Positions 8,055 to 16,776 are shown, counted from the stretch's first letter. The stretch: 40,740 nt of DNA from an uncultured Prevotellaceae bacterium (GCA_900321425.1 ONWA01000028.1:1-40740); one strand, 5' to 3'. Program-made: numbers and translations. Notes: generated by a model not told the origin, from the sequence alone.

Positions 8055-10625
8055 ATGACTGCAAAACGACTATGCCTCTGGCTACTCCTGTCGATGAGCT
8101 GTGCTGCACAGCTCTTCGCAGATGTATTCAACGGCGGACGCACCGACTTCCGCGACGAGACCATCTACTTCGCCATCACCACCCGTTTCTACGACGGCGA
8201 CCCCACCAATAACGTGCTGTGCTGGGACAACCAGGCGGCACAGATACAGACGAAGGACCCCTGCTGGCGCGGCGACTTCAAGGGACTCATCGACCGACTC
8301 GACTATATCAAGGCGCTGGGGTTCACCGCCATCTGGATCACACCCGTGGTACAGAACGCCTCCGGCTACGACTATCACGGCTATCACGCCATGGACTTCA
8401 CCCACGTCGACCTGCGCTATGAGAGCCGCAAGGACTGGGGAGCCGACGACGACGTCACCTTCCAGACACTACTCGATGCCGTTCACCAACGGGGAATGAA
8501 ACTCATCCTCGATATCGTCATCAATCACAACGGCAACTTCGGAGAGGAAACACTCTGCAGGATGTTCGAACGCGACCAACAGATACACAACCAGGCACGC
8601 ATCGAGAGCTGTATGATGCCACAGGAGACCATCGGAGGCAGCAGCTACTGGAATAAACAGCCGGGCGACCAGTATCAGACACGACTGAGTAGGATGAAGA
8701 ACGTGGACGGCGTCAATCACGACAGCAAGAACTACTATCACCACTTCGGCAATTTCAACTGGGACGACCATACACGGTGGTATGCACAGATAGCCGGCGA
8801 CTGCGTCGACCTGAATACGGAGAATCCCGCTACCTACCGCTATCTCCGCGAGTGCTACGGACAGTTCATCAAGATGGGAGTCGACGGATTCCGTATCGAC
8901 ACCAGCGGTCATATCGCACGCGTCACCTTCAACAACGCCTTCGTGCCCTACTTCCTGCAACTGGGCGAGCAGTACAAGGACAAACGACCGGGAGGAGCAC
9001 CGTTCTATCTCTTCGGTGAGGTATGTGCCAAGTCGGGAACGGTCATCTACCGTAATGAACACGTGGCCTGCTCACCTTTCTTCTATACATGGAAAGGCGA
9101 GGACTACGGATGGACAGAAAACGAGGACGAGTGGAATGCGAACATCCCCGTGACGGAGAGTACGGCATTCCAGCAAACCAACCTGAAGGCGTGCGAGGCG
9201 GAATGGGAACAGTATAAGGGCACGAACACCACCGACTTCAACTCCACCAACGCGTTCCTCAGTGGCAACAGCTATCATGCACCCGACTACTCCAAAGCAT
9301 CGGGGTTGCACGTCATCGACTTCCCCATCCATTATAACTTCAGTAATGCTGGCAAAGCCGTCAACCTCGCCAAGGAAGGCGACCGGTGGTATAACGATGC
9401 TACTTGGAACGTGGTCTATGTCGACTCCCACGACTACGGTCCGCAGGACAACGGCTACCTGCAGCGTTTCAACGGCGGTACGGCTCAGTGGGCAGAGAAC
9501 CTCTCGCTGATGTTCACCTTCCGAGGCATACCCTGCATCTTCTACGGCAGTGAGGTGGAATTTCAGGCTGGCAAGGAGATCGACAAAGGACCGAACGGAC
9601 CGCTGGCGGAAACCGGGCGCGCCTATTTCGGCGAATATCTGAAAGGCGACATCAAGGCAATAGACTTCGGCAGCTATACGGCATCTGGCAATATCGCACA
9701 GACCTTAGGTGGTGACCTCGCCCAACATATCATCCGACTGAACAAGATACGTGCCGCCATTCCGGCACTCAGGAAAGGACAATACAGCTGGGAGGGATGC
9801 AGTGCCAACGGCGGTTATGCTTTCAAGCGCCGATACACAAACGGTGATATCGACAGCTACGCACTCGTATGTCTGAACGGCGGTGCCACGTTTACGGGTA
9901 TCCTCAACGGCACCTATCGCGAATGTATCACAGGAGCCGAACAGGTAGTGACCAACGGCAACCTCACCACCCAATGCAGCGGAAAGGGTAATCTGAGGGT
10001 GTGGGTGCTCAACGGACCGGGAAAGATCGGTGAGGACGGTAAGTTCCTCTACGCATCAACACCGGTGGAGAAAGGAGGCAAACCGTCGTTCACTGACAGC
10101 GGCGCTTCGCAATGGTATGCTGCCGCAGATGCCGACCAGCCGGTAACGCCCGATCCAGGGCCTCAGCCGGAACCAGGACAGACGGGCTCTATCACCATCT
10201 ATGTCACAGCCACTACAGCACCCTATCTCTACGCATGGGACGAGAGCGTCAACCCCATCAAAGTACTCAACGGCGGATGGCCCGGCTCACTGCTCACACA
10301 AAGCGTGACCATCGACAATACCATCTATTATTATAAGACATTCGACGAGGTCAGCAAGATTTGTGTCATCTTCAATACAGGTAGTAACCAGCATCAGACG
10401 ACAGATATCAAGAACATCACCTCCGACACCTATTTCTCCTACGATGGCGACAAGACGTATGAGATACTGCCAACGCCCACCACAGGCATCCTCGAGATAA
10501 CCGGCGACGACAAGGCACAGAAGGTGTACAGTCTTAGCGGCATCGAGGTTGGCAACTCGCAACACATCCGTCAGCTCCGTCCGGGTATCTATCTCGTAGG
10601 AGGCAAGAAAATACTCAAGCGATGA
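8055..10625 (+). CDS. Secreted GH13 alpha-amylase with starch-binding module and sorting-type C-terminus
   Basis: This enzyme hydrolyses alpha-1,4 linkages of starch outside the inner membrane. The 856-residue protein begins with a signal peptide (MTAKRLCLWLLLSMSCAAQLFA). The GH13 barrel carries all four conserved regions: DIVINH, GFRIDT (nucleophile Asp282), FGEV (acid/base Glu322) and VDSHD (Asp460). A Pro-rich linker (about 696-710) precedes a CBM26-like module (about 713-810, with WPGSLL). The last 40 residues (KVYSLSGIEV, then LRPGIYLVGGKKILKR) resemble a type IX secretion sorting domain. A longer upstream frame crosses the promoter, so 8055 is the start. No susC/susD genes are adjacent. 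The stop overlaps the next gene's start. Confidence 0.93.
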   Translation: MTAKRLCLWLLLSMSCAAQLFADVFNGGRTDFRDETIYFAITTRFYDGDPTNNVLCWDNQAAQIQTKDPCWRGDFKGLIDRLDYIKALGFTAIWITPVVQNASGYDYHGYHAMDFTHVDLRYESRKDWGADDDVTFQTLLDAVHQRGMKLILDIVINHNGNFGEETLCRMFERDQQIHNQARIESCMMPQETIGGSSYWNKQPGDQYQTRLSRMKNVDGVNHDSKNYYHHFGNFNWDDHTRWYAQIAGDCVDLNTENPATYRYLRECYGQFIKMGVDGFRIDTSGHIARVTFNNAFVPYFLQLGEQYKDKRPGGAPFYLFGEVCAKSGTVIYRNEHVACSPFFYTWKGEDYGWTENEDEWNANIPVTESTAFQQTNLKACEAEWEQYKGTNTTDFNSTNAFLSGNSYHAPDYSKASGLHVIDFPIHYNFSNAGKAVNLAKEGDRWYNDATWNVVYVDSHDYGPQDNGYLQRFNGGTAQWAENLSLMFTFRGIPCIFYGSEVEFQAGKEIDKGPNGPLAETGRAYFGEYLKGDIKAIDFGSYTASGNIAQTLGGDLAQHIIRLNKIRAAIPALRKGQYSWEGCSANGGYAFKRRYTNGDIDSYALVCLNGGATFTGILNGTYRECITGAEQVVTNGNLTTQCSGKGNLRVWVLNGPGKIGEDGKFLYASTPVEKGGKPSFTDSGASQWYAAADADQPVTPDPGPQPEPGQTGSITIYVTATTAPYLYAWDESVNPIKVLNGGWPGSLLTQSVTIDNTIYYYKTFDEVSKICVIFNTGSNQHQTTDIKNITSDTYFSYDGDKTYEILPTPTTGILEITGDDKAQKVYSLSGIEVGNSQHIRQLRPGIYLVGGKKILKR

Positions 10626-11554
10626 CAGAGACTCTACGCTATTACGACTACGGCACATGGATCAGGCAACAGTTCCCGTTTCGGGTGCAGAAGATATCCA
10701 TCGATGCCGGATTCTCCTGCCCTAACCGCGACGGAAGGATAGGCTACGGAGGGTGTATCTACTGCGACAACCGGACCTTTAATCCCGCCTACTGCAACCA
10801 TCAGAAAAGCATCACGGAACAGTTGGAGGAAGGGAAGCTTTTCTTTGCCAGAAAATATCCCCAGATGAAATACCTCGCCTATTTCCAGGCATATACCAAT
10901 ACCTATGCCGACATCCCCACCCTCCGCCGGATGTACGAAGAGGCCCTGAACGTAGAAGATGTGGTGGGAATCGTTATCGGCACCCGACCCGACTGTATCA
11001 GCGATGAGTTGCTCGACTACTTCGAAGAACTCAATACCCGCACCTTTCTCATGGTGGAATACGGTATTGAATCGGCCAACGATGACACCCTAAGGTTCAT
11101 TCATCGGGGTCATACCTTCGAATGCTCGAGAACAGCGGTCGAGAAAACAAAAGCAAGGGGAATCCTGACAGGGGGGCATATCATCCTGGGACTGCCGGGT
11201 GAGGACGCTCAAGAGAGTCTGCGCCAAGCACCCATCATCTCCTCCCTGCCATTAGACATACTCAAAATTCACCAGATGCAAATCATCAAAGGGACACCAT
11301 TAGCACGTATCTATCAGGAACATCCATTTCCATTATATACCGTTGACGAGTATATCCGCCTCATCAGTGAATATATACAAAGACTGCGTCCCAACCTGAT
11401 ATTGGAACGATTTGTTTCACAATCACCTGCCAATATGCTGGTGGCACCACACTGGGGACTAAAGAATTATGAATTCACTCATCGACTCATCCATTTCCTC
11501 AATGAAAAGGGAACCTATCAAGGTCAGATAGAATCGGCTGAAAACGGTAAGTAA
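10622..11554 (+). CDS. YhcC/TIGR01212-type radical SAM protein
   Basis: This belongs to the radical SAM enzymes related to E. coli YhcC; the reaction is not established. The 310-residue protein has the cluster cysteines C33, C45 and C48 in CPNRDGRIGYGGCIYC, the wide spacing typical of this family. It also has TRPDCIS, the EYGIES motif and GGHIILGLPGE. The start ATG overlaps the amylase stop in ATGA, so translation is probably coupled. The 3' end overlaps the convergent GldB-like gene by 31 bases. Codon use is less GC-biased than in the amylase, and a functional link between the two is not evident. Confidence 0.9.
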   Translation: MTETLRYYDYGTWIRQQFPFRVQKISIDAGFSCPNRDGRIGYGGCIYCDNRTFNPAYCNHQKSITEQLEEGKLFFARKYPQMKYLAYFQAYTNTYADIPTLRRMYEEALNVEDVVGIVIGTRPDCISDELLDYFEELNTRTFLMVEYGIESANDDTLRFIHRGHTFECSRTAVEKTKARGILTGGHIILGLPGEDAQESLRQAPIISSLPLDILKIHQMQIIKGTPLARIYQEHPFPLYTVDEYIRLISEYIQRLRPNLILERFVSQSPANMLVAPHWGLKNYEFTHRLIHFLNEKGTYQGQIESAENGK

Positions 11555-12342
11555 TTGCTTTTCAATAGCAGATCTACACTCATATCCTTGTGGCTATTCA
11601 TGTAGCGGTCAATGTTTTTCACTGTATTACTCTGGAACACCTCACGGTTCATCACCTTGTTAACAACCCATTGTATCTTTCCCATATGCTGGTCGTTGTC
11701 CTTTTGTGACGACATACTCTCTTGGGGAATCGGATAAAGTGACAATAGATAGTATCCCAAACAATCGGGAACGATATAAGAGCGCTGCATCATCTTGCGC
11801 TGACCAGAACTATAGCCGTAAGCGGGATTGCGATAAAGCGCATAGTCAGAACCAAGATACTTATCCAGACAGATACCTACCCTGTTCTTTGAAACAATTA
11901 CACTCTGGTCGAGCGACCCAATCTGCGCATAAACCTTGGGAATCTCAAAGTCTGGCAACAAGGTCAGCAAATGCTTGAATGACTCACTTAAAGCATGGTT
12001 AATATCCTCCATGTCATCATACTGCTTCTCCACATCAGCAATCAGACACTGCAAAGTGGAATCCTGGTAGAAGCTGAGGAACTTGGCATTGATTTGAGGA
12101 TCATTCACCTGTCCCAAATGCAACACATCTTCAATCAATGTACGCGTCTCAGCTGGATATACTGTCTTCAACTGTTGCAAAGCAGAAAAATCACCTGTTG
12201 TCAGATAAAGTGTCTGCACTCGGTCATAACGATCTACAGTCACCTTCCCTAAGAGATCACCCTCACGGTGATTCTTCAGATGCCACTGGCAACCGAGACA
12301 GCTCAGCATGACTATAAACAATATGAAATAAACCTTGCGCAC
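11524..12342 (-). CDS. GldB-like lipoprotein
   Basis: This 272-residue protein resembles the GldB family of Bacteroidota lipoproteins, first known from gliding motility and type IX secretion. The similarity is in the central part (FPDFEIPKVYAQIGSLDQSVI-like, then ICLDKYLGSDYALY) and in a following PDCLGYYLLSLYP-type helix. The N-terminus MRKVYFILFIVMLSCLGCQ is a lipoprotein signal with C15 or C18 as the lipidated cysteine. The start codon is GTG; no in-frame ATG gives a signal peptide. A good promoter lies at 12380-12411. The 3' end overlaps the radical SAM gene by 31 bases. No other gliding genes are present, so a gliding role is not implied. Confidence 0.7.
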   Translation of the reverse strand: MRKVYFILFIVMLSCLGCQWHLKNHREGDLLGKVTVDRYDRVQTLYLTTGDFSALQQLKTVYPAETRTLIEDVLHLGQVNDPQINAKFLSFYQDSTLQCLIADVEKQYDDMEDINHALSESFKHLLTLLPDFEIPKVYAQIGSLDQSVIVSKNRVGICLDKYLGSDYALYRNPAYGYSSGQRKMMQRSYIVPDCLGYYLLSLYPIPQESMSSQKDNDQHMGKIQWVVNKVMNREVFQSNTVKNIDRYMNSHKDMSVDLLLKSNYLPFSADSI

Positions 12343-12379
12343 GTATGAGAAACCTTTATCTATTTGTTAAAATTCGCTG

Positions 12380-12411
12380 CAAAAGTACTAAAAAAGTTTG
12401 AGAAAACCAAA
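12380..12411 (-). promoter_or_regulatory. Promoter of the GldB-like gene
   Basis: On the minus strand, TTTG (12408-12411), 20 bases, then TACTTTTG (12380-12387). It matches TTTG-N19-21-TAnnTTTG and leaves a leader of roughly 30 bases to the GTG at 12342. Confidence 0.7.
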
Positions 12412-12476
12412 TTTTAACCTAAAAATATTAAAAATCAGTGTAAATTTCTTATATATTCAACGATAGTTCGTTAAAA

Positions 12477-12509
12477 ATTGCACAGAATCATAATAAATGT
12501 GTAAATTTG
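12477..12509 (+). promoter_or_regulatory. Promoter of the DUF4861 gene
   Basis: ATTG (12477-12480), 21 bases, then TAAATTTG (12502-12509). The earlier in-frame ATG at 12497 would lie at the promoter itself, so the ATG at 12530 is the start. Confidence 0.6.
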
Positions 12510-12529
12510 TCAAACTAAAAACTCTGAAG

Positions 12530-13765
12530 ATGAAAAGGATAGGATTTGCATTATTAACAATGATGTATGCCAGTTTAATGATGGCGCAACATACGTTTAG
12601 CGTACAAGTACATAATAGTTCTAAGTCTGTTCGTACAGACGAACCAATAGTTATTCCTCTAAACAACTACGGTGAAGTGCGTTCAGCTCTCGTTACTGTC
12701 GAAGGCAAGGAAATACCTTGTCAGCTTGATGATCTCAATCAAGATGAGACGTACGATGAACTCTGTTTTCTTGCCGATTTAGGGAAGAAAGAAAAGAAAA
12801 TATATCATGTTACCCTCTATAACGAAGGTGAGCCCAGAACCTATCCTGCACGGGTATATGCAGAAATGGTAATGGGAAACTCGAAAGACAAAACGCTGAA
12901 AAAGAATCAGCAGAATAACTACGTAGAAAGTATTACTGCACGTGGTGATGCGGCCTACACCTACAACCTACTCCACCACCATGGTGTAGACTTCGAAAGT
13001 GAGTTCAATGGTATACGTATCTATTTCGACAAACGACAAACGCTCGATCTCTACGGCAAGTACAAAAAAGGGCTTGAATTACAGGCCACCCAGTTTTATA
13101 CCCAACCTGACCAAAAGAAGGCTGGCTATGGTGACGACATCCTGTGGGTGGGCAATACCTTTGGGCTTGGAGCCTTTCGTGGATGGAACGGCAAAGAGCC
13201 CACAATGATAGAGCCCGTCCGGTCACGTACCCAACGAGTCATCGCTTATGGTCCGCTTCGCACCATCGTTGAGTTGTTCGACAGAGGTTGGAAAGCTGAA
13301 TCTGGGAAGCCTGCACTGAATATGACTATTCGATATACGCAGTATGCTGGCCATCGTGATACAGATGTTGATGTGTTCTTCAATCGCGACGTTACAGACT
13401 ACCTATTCTCTACAGGTATCATCAATGTCATGAACTCTAAGGAATTCAGTGACCACAAGGGACTTCGTGGTTGCTGGGGAACTGATTGGCCATCGAGTGA
13501 CACTATCAACTTTAAACGCGAAACAGTAGGCTTAGGCATCTGCATCCCTATGAAATATATCAAAGAAGAAATAGCTGCTGATAAGGAAATCAAACAAGGC
13601 GGCAACTATACATTCATCGTTGGCACTGACCAAAAACACCTACAGTATAAGGTTGTCTACAGTTCAGACAATGAAGATTTTGGCTATCACTCCGCTCAAG
13701 AGTGGTTCCAATTTCTGAAAGAGTGGAAGAAAGAACTGGAAAAACCAATAGAGATTAAATATTAG
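12530..13765 (+). CDS. DUF4861-family exported protein
   Basis: The 411-residue protein has a signal peptide (MKRIGFALLTMMYASLMMAQ) and a beta-rich body that I recognise as DUF4861-like, a family seen in Bacteroidota and often found near polysaccharide-degradation genes. Visible features include DDILWVGNTFGLGAFRGWNG, a segment rich in R/T around PVRSRTQRVIAYGP, and GLRGCWGTDWPSSDT. No catalytic residues can be assigned, and the function is unknown. It has its own promoter, no partner genes from a polysaccharide utilisation locus, and ends in an 11-base overlap with the convergent glycosyltransferase. Confidence 0.65.
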   Translation: MKRIGFALLTMMYASLMMAQHTFSVQVHNSSKSVRTDEPIVIPLNNYGEVRSALVTVEGKEIPCQLDDLNQDETYDELCFLADLGKKEKKIYHVTLYNEGEPRTYPARVYAEMVMGNSKDKTLKKNQQNNYVESITARGDAAYTYNLLHHHGVDFESEFNGIRIYFDKRQTLDLYGKYKKGLELQATQFYTQPDQKKAGYGDDILWVGNTFGLGAFRGWNGKEPTMIEPVRSRTQRVIAYGPLRTIVELFDRGWKAESGKPALNMTIRYTQYAGHRDTDVDVFFNRDVTDYLFSTGIINVMNSKEFSDHKGLRGCWGTDWPSSDTINFKRETVGLGICIPMKYIKEEIAADKEIKQGGNYTFIVGTDQKHLQYKVVYSSDNEDFGYHSAQEWFQFLKEWKKELEKPIEIKY

Positions 13766-14777
13766 GAAGATCGGAGAAGCGTTTCCGTCCTTTTACGTAA
13801 TATTGCCAGAGCAAGGAGAACCTCTTTTGCTCTGGTATTTTTATTTCTACCCTATCATGCTGAATCGTTTCACGATCTTTTCGGAAATCTGCCATCCAAC
13901 GACGGAAATCATGACGTGCTCGATATACAGCCTTAAATTCACCAAGATTTCTGTCTAATAACAACATCTTCCAAGCAGCTACATAATCCAATAGCCATCG
14001 CCACGCCATCACATATCGTAACTCTTTCTCTGGTAAGCACTTATACAACATTGTCAGATTATTGCGAAAATTCAGGTAAGTCTTTCTCGGATTGGCCTTA
14101 GGTAACGTTCCACCTCCCACATGATAAACATAGCTCTCAGGAATACAATAGATTTTCCGACCATGTATACGCAGGCGCCAACAGAGATCAATCTCCTCGT
14201 TATGAGCAAAGAAGCGTCCGTCGAGGCCTCCCACATCCCAATAGTCTTTTGCCCGTATCATTAAGGCAGCACCAGTAGCCCATAGAACCTCTGTCGCATA
14301 ATCATACTGACCATTATCTGCCTCAACCGTTTCCATAAGACGCCCTCTGCAGAAAGGATATCCGAAACGGTCAAGATACCCCCCACAAGCACCAGCATAC
14401 TCAAACCGATCTCTATCGAAGATGGAAAGCAGTTTGGGTTGACAGGCTGCCACCTCAGGATGAGAATCCATAAATTCAATGAGGGGCATCAGCCAGTGGT
14501 GACTTACTTCAATATCCGAATTTAACAACAGATAATACTCTGCCTTAATCGACTGCAATGATTGATTATAGCCATCAGCAAAACCCCAGTTCTTCTCCAA
14601 CTGAATAAGTTGACACTGGGGAAAATGCTCACGCAACAATGCTACAGAATCATCTGTTGAAGCATTATCGGCTACATACACTGTAGCCTCTGGTGAATAG
14701 CGCAACACCGTAGGAAGATACTTTCTCATCATCTCAGCACCATTCCAGTTCAATATCACAATGGCTAACTTTTCCAT
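13755..14777 (-). CDS. Glycosyltransferase family 2 (rhamnosyltransferase-like)
   Basis: The 340-residue protein is a GT-A fold transferase that would move a sugar from a nucleotide donor to a surface glycan at the cytoplasmic face of the membrane. It shows the N-terminal AIVILNWNG motif, ADNASTDDS for nucleotide binding, LLNSDIEV as the metal-binding DxD-like site, and ATGAALMIRAKDYWDVGGLD plus NEEIDLCWRLR typical of the WbbL/rhamnosyltransferase branch. No transmembrane segment is evident. It starts 17 bases after mtaB and is probably transcribed with it. Donor and acceptor cannot be told from sequence. Confidence 0.88.
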   Translation of the reverse strand: MEKLAIVILNWNGAEMMRKYLPTVLRYSPEATVYVADNASTDDSVALLREHFPQCQLIQLEKNWGFADGYNQSLQSIKAEYYLLLNSDIEVSHHWLMPLIEFMDSHPEVAACQPKLLSIFDRDRFEYAGACGGYLDRFGYPFCRGRLMETVEADNGQYDYATEVLWATGAALMIRAKDYWDVGGLDGRFFAHNEEIDLCWRLRIHGRKIYCIPESYVYHVGGGTLPKANPRKTYLNFRNNLTMLYKCLPEKELRYVMAWRWLLDYVAAWKMLLLDRNLGEFKAVYRARHDFRRWMADFRKDRETIQHDRVEIKIPEQKRFSLLWQYYVKGRKRFSDLPNI

Positions 14778-14794
14778 CTACACCATATTATATA

Positions 14795-16135
14795 TTATAA
14801 GAGTTCTACTTTTAAGGCTGTCTTGTCAAAATTAAAATCTCCCAACCTCACATTTACCAGTTGATTGTCGTACGCTTCTCGTGCCGTCGATGGCGACAGT
14901 TCCACTCGGATATAGTTTCGGGTAAAACCATGCATGGCCTTACCTCTTGTAGCCTTCTCTAAGAGCACCTCTGCATGCTGTCCGCGATAACGTTCATAGA
15001 AAGCATGGGTCTTCTCGTCAGAGAGTTCAAGCAGTCGCTTGCTACGACATTTCTTGTCATGATCACTCACCACATAAGGAATAGACAGCGCTGAGGTTCC
15101 TGGTCGTTCAGAGTATGGAAACACATGCAGTTGTGTTACATCAAGTCCCTTGAGCAGTTCATAGGTCTCCTCAAAGCATTCAGGTGTTTCTCCCCTACAC
15201 CCTACCATCACGTCAACACCAATAAATGAGTCAGGCAGCAACTGTTTGATTTGATGAATCTTATCTGCAAACAACCTACTGTCATAATGTCTATGCATCA
15301 GTCGTAGTACTGTATCGCTACCACTCTGCAAGGGAATATGGAAATGGGGCATAAACGCCCTACTCTTACTACAATAATCAATCAGTTCATCACTCAGCAA
15401 ATCGGGTTCCAGACTACTGATACGATAGCGCTGTATTCCCTCTACCTCATCAAGTGCTTTCACCAAATCAATAAAACGTTCACCTGTCGTCTTACCGAAA
15501 TCACCAATGTTCACACCAGTCAGCACTATCTCCTTTCCACCCTCTGATGCCACCTCTTCAGCCTGTTTCACAAGAGACGCTATTGAGGGATTACGACTAA
15601 AACCGCGAGCATAAGGAATGGTACAATACGTACAGAAATAGTCACAACCATCCTGCACCTTGAGGAAATATCGTGTACGGTTTCCGCGAGAACAACTCGG
15701 AGCAAATGACTGGATATCCTTCGTCTTCTCTCTATAGAACTGATGAAGATGACCGCCATCCCTATTCTTACTCCACGCATCTGACAGATACTGCACCAAT
15801 GTTGCCTTCTCATTTGAGCCAAGCACTAAGTCGACACCATCCATCTTACTCACCTTCTCAGCCTCCAACTGAGCATAGCAACCTGTCACTACCACAAATG
15901 CAGAGGGATGGTTGCGCACAAGACGGTGAATCGCCTGACGACATTTACGATCAGCCACCTCTGTCACCGAACAAGTATTGATAAGACAAATATCAGCCTG
16001 CTCGCCTCGTTGAACCGTACGAACACCCAACTCCTGAAGCATTTTTGCAAATGTCGAAGTTTCTGAGAAGTTCAGTTTACAACCAAGCGTGAAGTAGGCT
16101 GCTGTCTTACCTTGAAAGGCAGATGAATTGATCAT
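14795..16135 (-). CDS. mtaB: tRNA t6A37 methylthiotransferase MtaB
   Basis: MtaB is a radical SAM enzyme that adds a methylthio group to t6A at position 37 of ANN-decoding tRNAs. The 446-residue protein has the N-terminal UPF0004 domain with cysteines C19, C55 and C86 (GCKLN, NTCSV, TGCYAQ), the radical SAM site CDYFCTYC (C164, C168, C171), and a C-terminal TRAM-like domain. The pattern fits MtaB better than MiaB or RimO. The longer frame to 16219 crosses the promoter at 16165-16195, so MINSS at 16135 is the start. Confidence 0.92.
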   Translation of the reverse strand: MINSSAFQGKTAAYFTLGCKLNFSETSTFAKMLQELGVRTVQRGEQADICLINTCSVTEVADRKCRQAIHRLVRNHPSAFVVVTGCYAQLEAEKVSKMDGVDLVLGSNEKATLVQYLSDAWSKNRDGGHLHQFYREKTKDIQSFAPSCSRGNRTRYFLKVQDGCDYFCTYCTIPYARGFSRNPSIASLVKQAEEVASEGGKEIVLTGVNIGDFGKTTGERFIDLVKALDEVEGIQRYRISSLEPDLLSDELIDYCSKSRAFMPHFHIPLQSGSDTVLRLMHRHYDSRLFADKIHQIKQLLPDSFIGVDVMVGCRGETPECFEETYELLKGLDVTQLHVFPYSERPGTSALSIPYVVSDHDKKCRSKRLLELSDEKTHAFYERYRGQHAEVLLEKATRGKAMHGFTRNYIRVELSPSTAREAYDNQLVNVRLGDFNFDKTALKVELL

Positions 16136-16164
16136 ATATAAATAAGGTATATTGTTTTCGAGCA

Positions 16165-16195
16165 CAAAGGTACAACTAAGTGAGCAAAAGACAAA
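16165..16195 (-). promoter_or_regulatory. Promoter of mtaB, TTTG-N19-TACCTTTG
   Basis: On the minus strand, TTTG (16192-16195), 19 bases, then TACCTTTG (16165-16172). It is an exact consensus match, 30 bases before the mtaB ATG at 16135. Confidence 0.8.
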
Positions 16196-16363
16196 AAGAA
16201 AATGATTAAAAATACCCATTTTTTACTGAGAACACGAAAAGTGTATTTTCTACGCAAATTTTTAACATTTCGTAAGTTGCTGATTATCAGCTATTTTTAA
16301 AAAAGTTACAAAAATGATATAAAAAAAAACAAAAAAAATGATACGTCGTATTAAAAAAATGCA

Positions 16364-16371
16364 TACCTTTG
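16364..16371 (+). promoter_or_regulatory. -7 box TACCTTTG for the small lipoprotein
   Basis: TACCTTTG lies within very A-rich DNA (16315-16360) and 53 bases before the ATG at 16425, giving a leader of roughly 45 bases. The -33 region (around 16339-16344) has no TTTG. The upstream A-tracts may act as an UP-like element. Confidence 0.65.
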
Positions 16372-16424
16372 CAGCGTTTTAATAAACAAATGATTGTTTT
16401 ACAGATTTTAAAAGCTTAGAAAAA

Positions 16425-16604
16425 ATGAAAAAGTTAGTATTTGCATTCGCAGCTGTAGTAGCTGTTTCTTTCGCATCATGTGGTAACAAGACAGCTCAGG
16501 GTGCTGCAGTTGATTCTGATTCTGTAGCTGTTGTTGACAGCGCTGTTGCTGACACACTGGTTGCTGATTCTGCTGCTGCTGATTCTACTGCTGCTGCTGA
16601 GTAA
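16425..16604 (+). CDS. Small Ala/Asp/Ser/Val-rich lipoprotein, 59 residues
   Basis: This short gene is easily missed. The N-terminus MKKLVFAFAAVVAVSFASCG is a clear lipoprotein signal with the lipobox FASC (Cys19). After it come only about 40 residues, a low-complexity run built from V/A-D-S and A-A-D steps, with no Trp, Tyr, Arg or His. Nearly all Ala, Val, Asp and Ser codons end in T, a pattern typical of very highly expressed genes. A -7 box upstream and a strong terminator 28 bases after the stop make it a one-gene transcript. The mature peptide would be an acidic, probably disordered chain tethered to a membrane. Function is unknown; no family is recognised. Confidence 0.85.
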   Translation: MKKLVFAFAAVVAVSFASCGNKTAQGAAVDSDSVAVVDSAVADTLVADSAAADSTAAAE

Positions 16605-16631
16605 TTAGACAACTAATTATTGAGAGAAATG

Positions 16632-16660
16632 CCGCTGGACGATAGTTCAGCGGTTTTTTT
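16632..16660 (+). terminator. Terminator of the small lipoprotein gene
   Basis: CCGCTGGAC (16632-16640) pairs with GTTCAGCGG (16645-16653) around a GATA tetraloop, with one G-T pair, followed by seven T. A second, weaker A/T hairpin lies at 16716-16735. Confidence 0.9.
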
Positions 16661-16776
16661 GTTTTCCCAAAAGAGAAAGTTCTACCCTTTCCTATCTCTT
16701 ACATACTATGCTATGAAAAAACTGAGTGGTTTTTTATTTTTCTGTATGAAAACGAGTACTATTCAATAAAAATGAT

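Noticed and set aside
16270-16300. Small hairpin GCTGA-TTA-TCAGC between mtaB and the small lipoprotein
   Set aside because: Only five pairs, no clear T-run in the useful position; a chance palindrome is as likely.
16713-16769. 18-codon frame beginning MKKLSGFLFF
   Set aside because: Too short, and most of it is the A/T hairpin at 16716-16735; no promoter distinct from the following gene.
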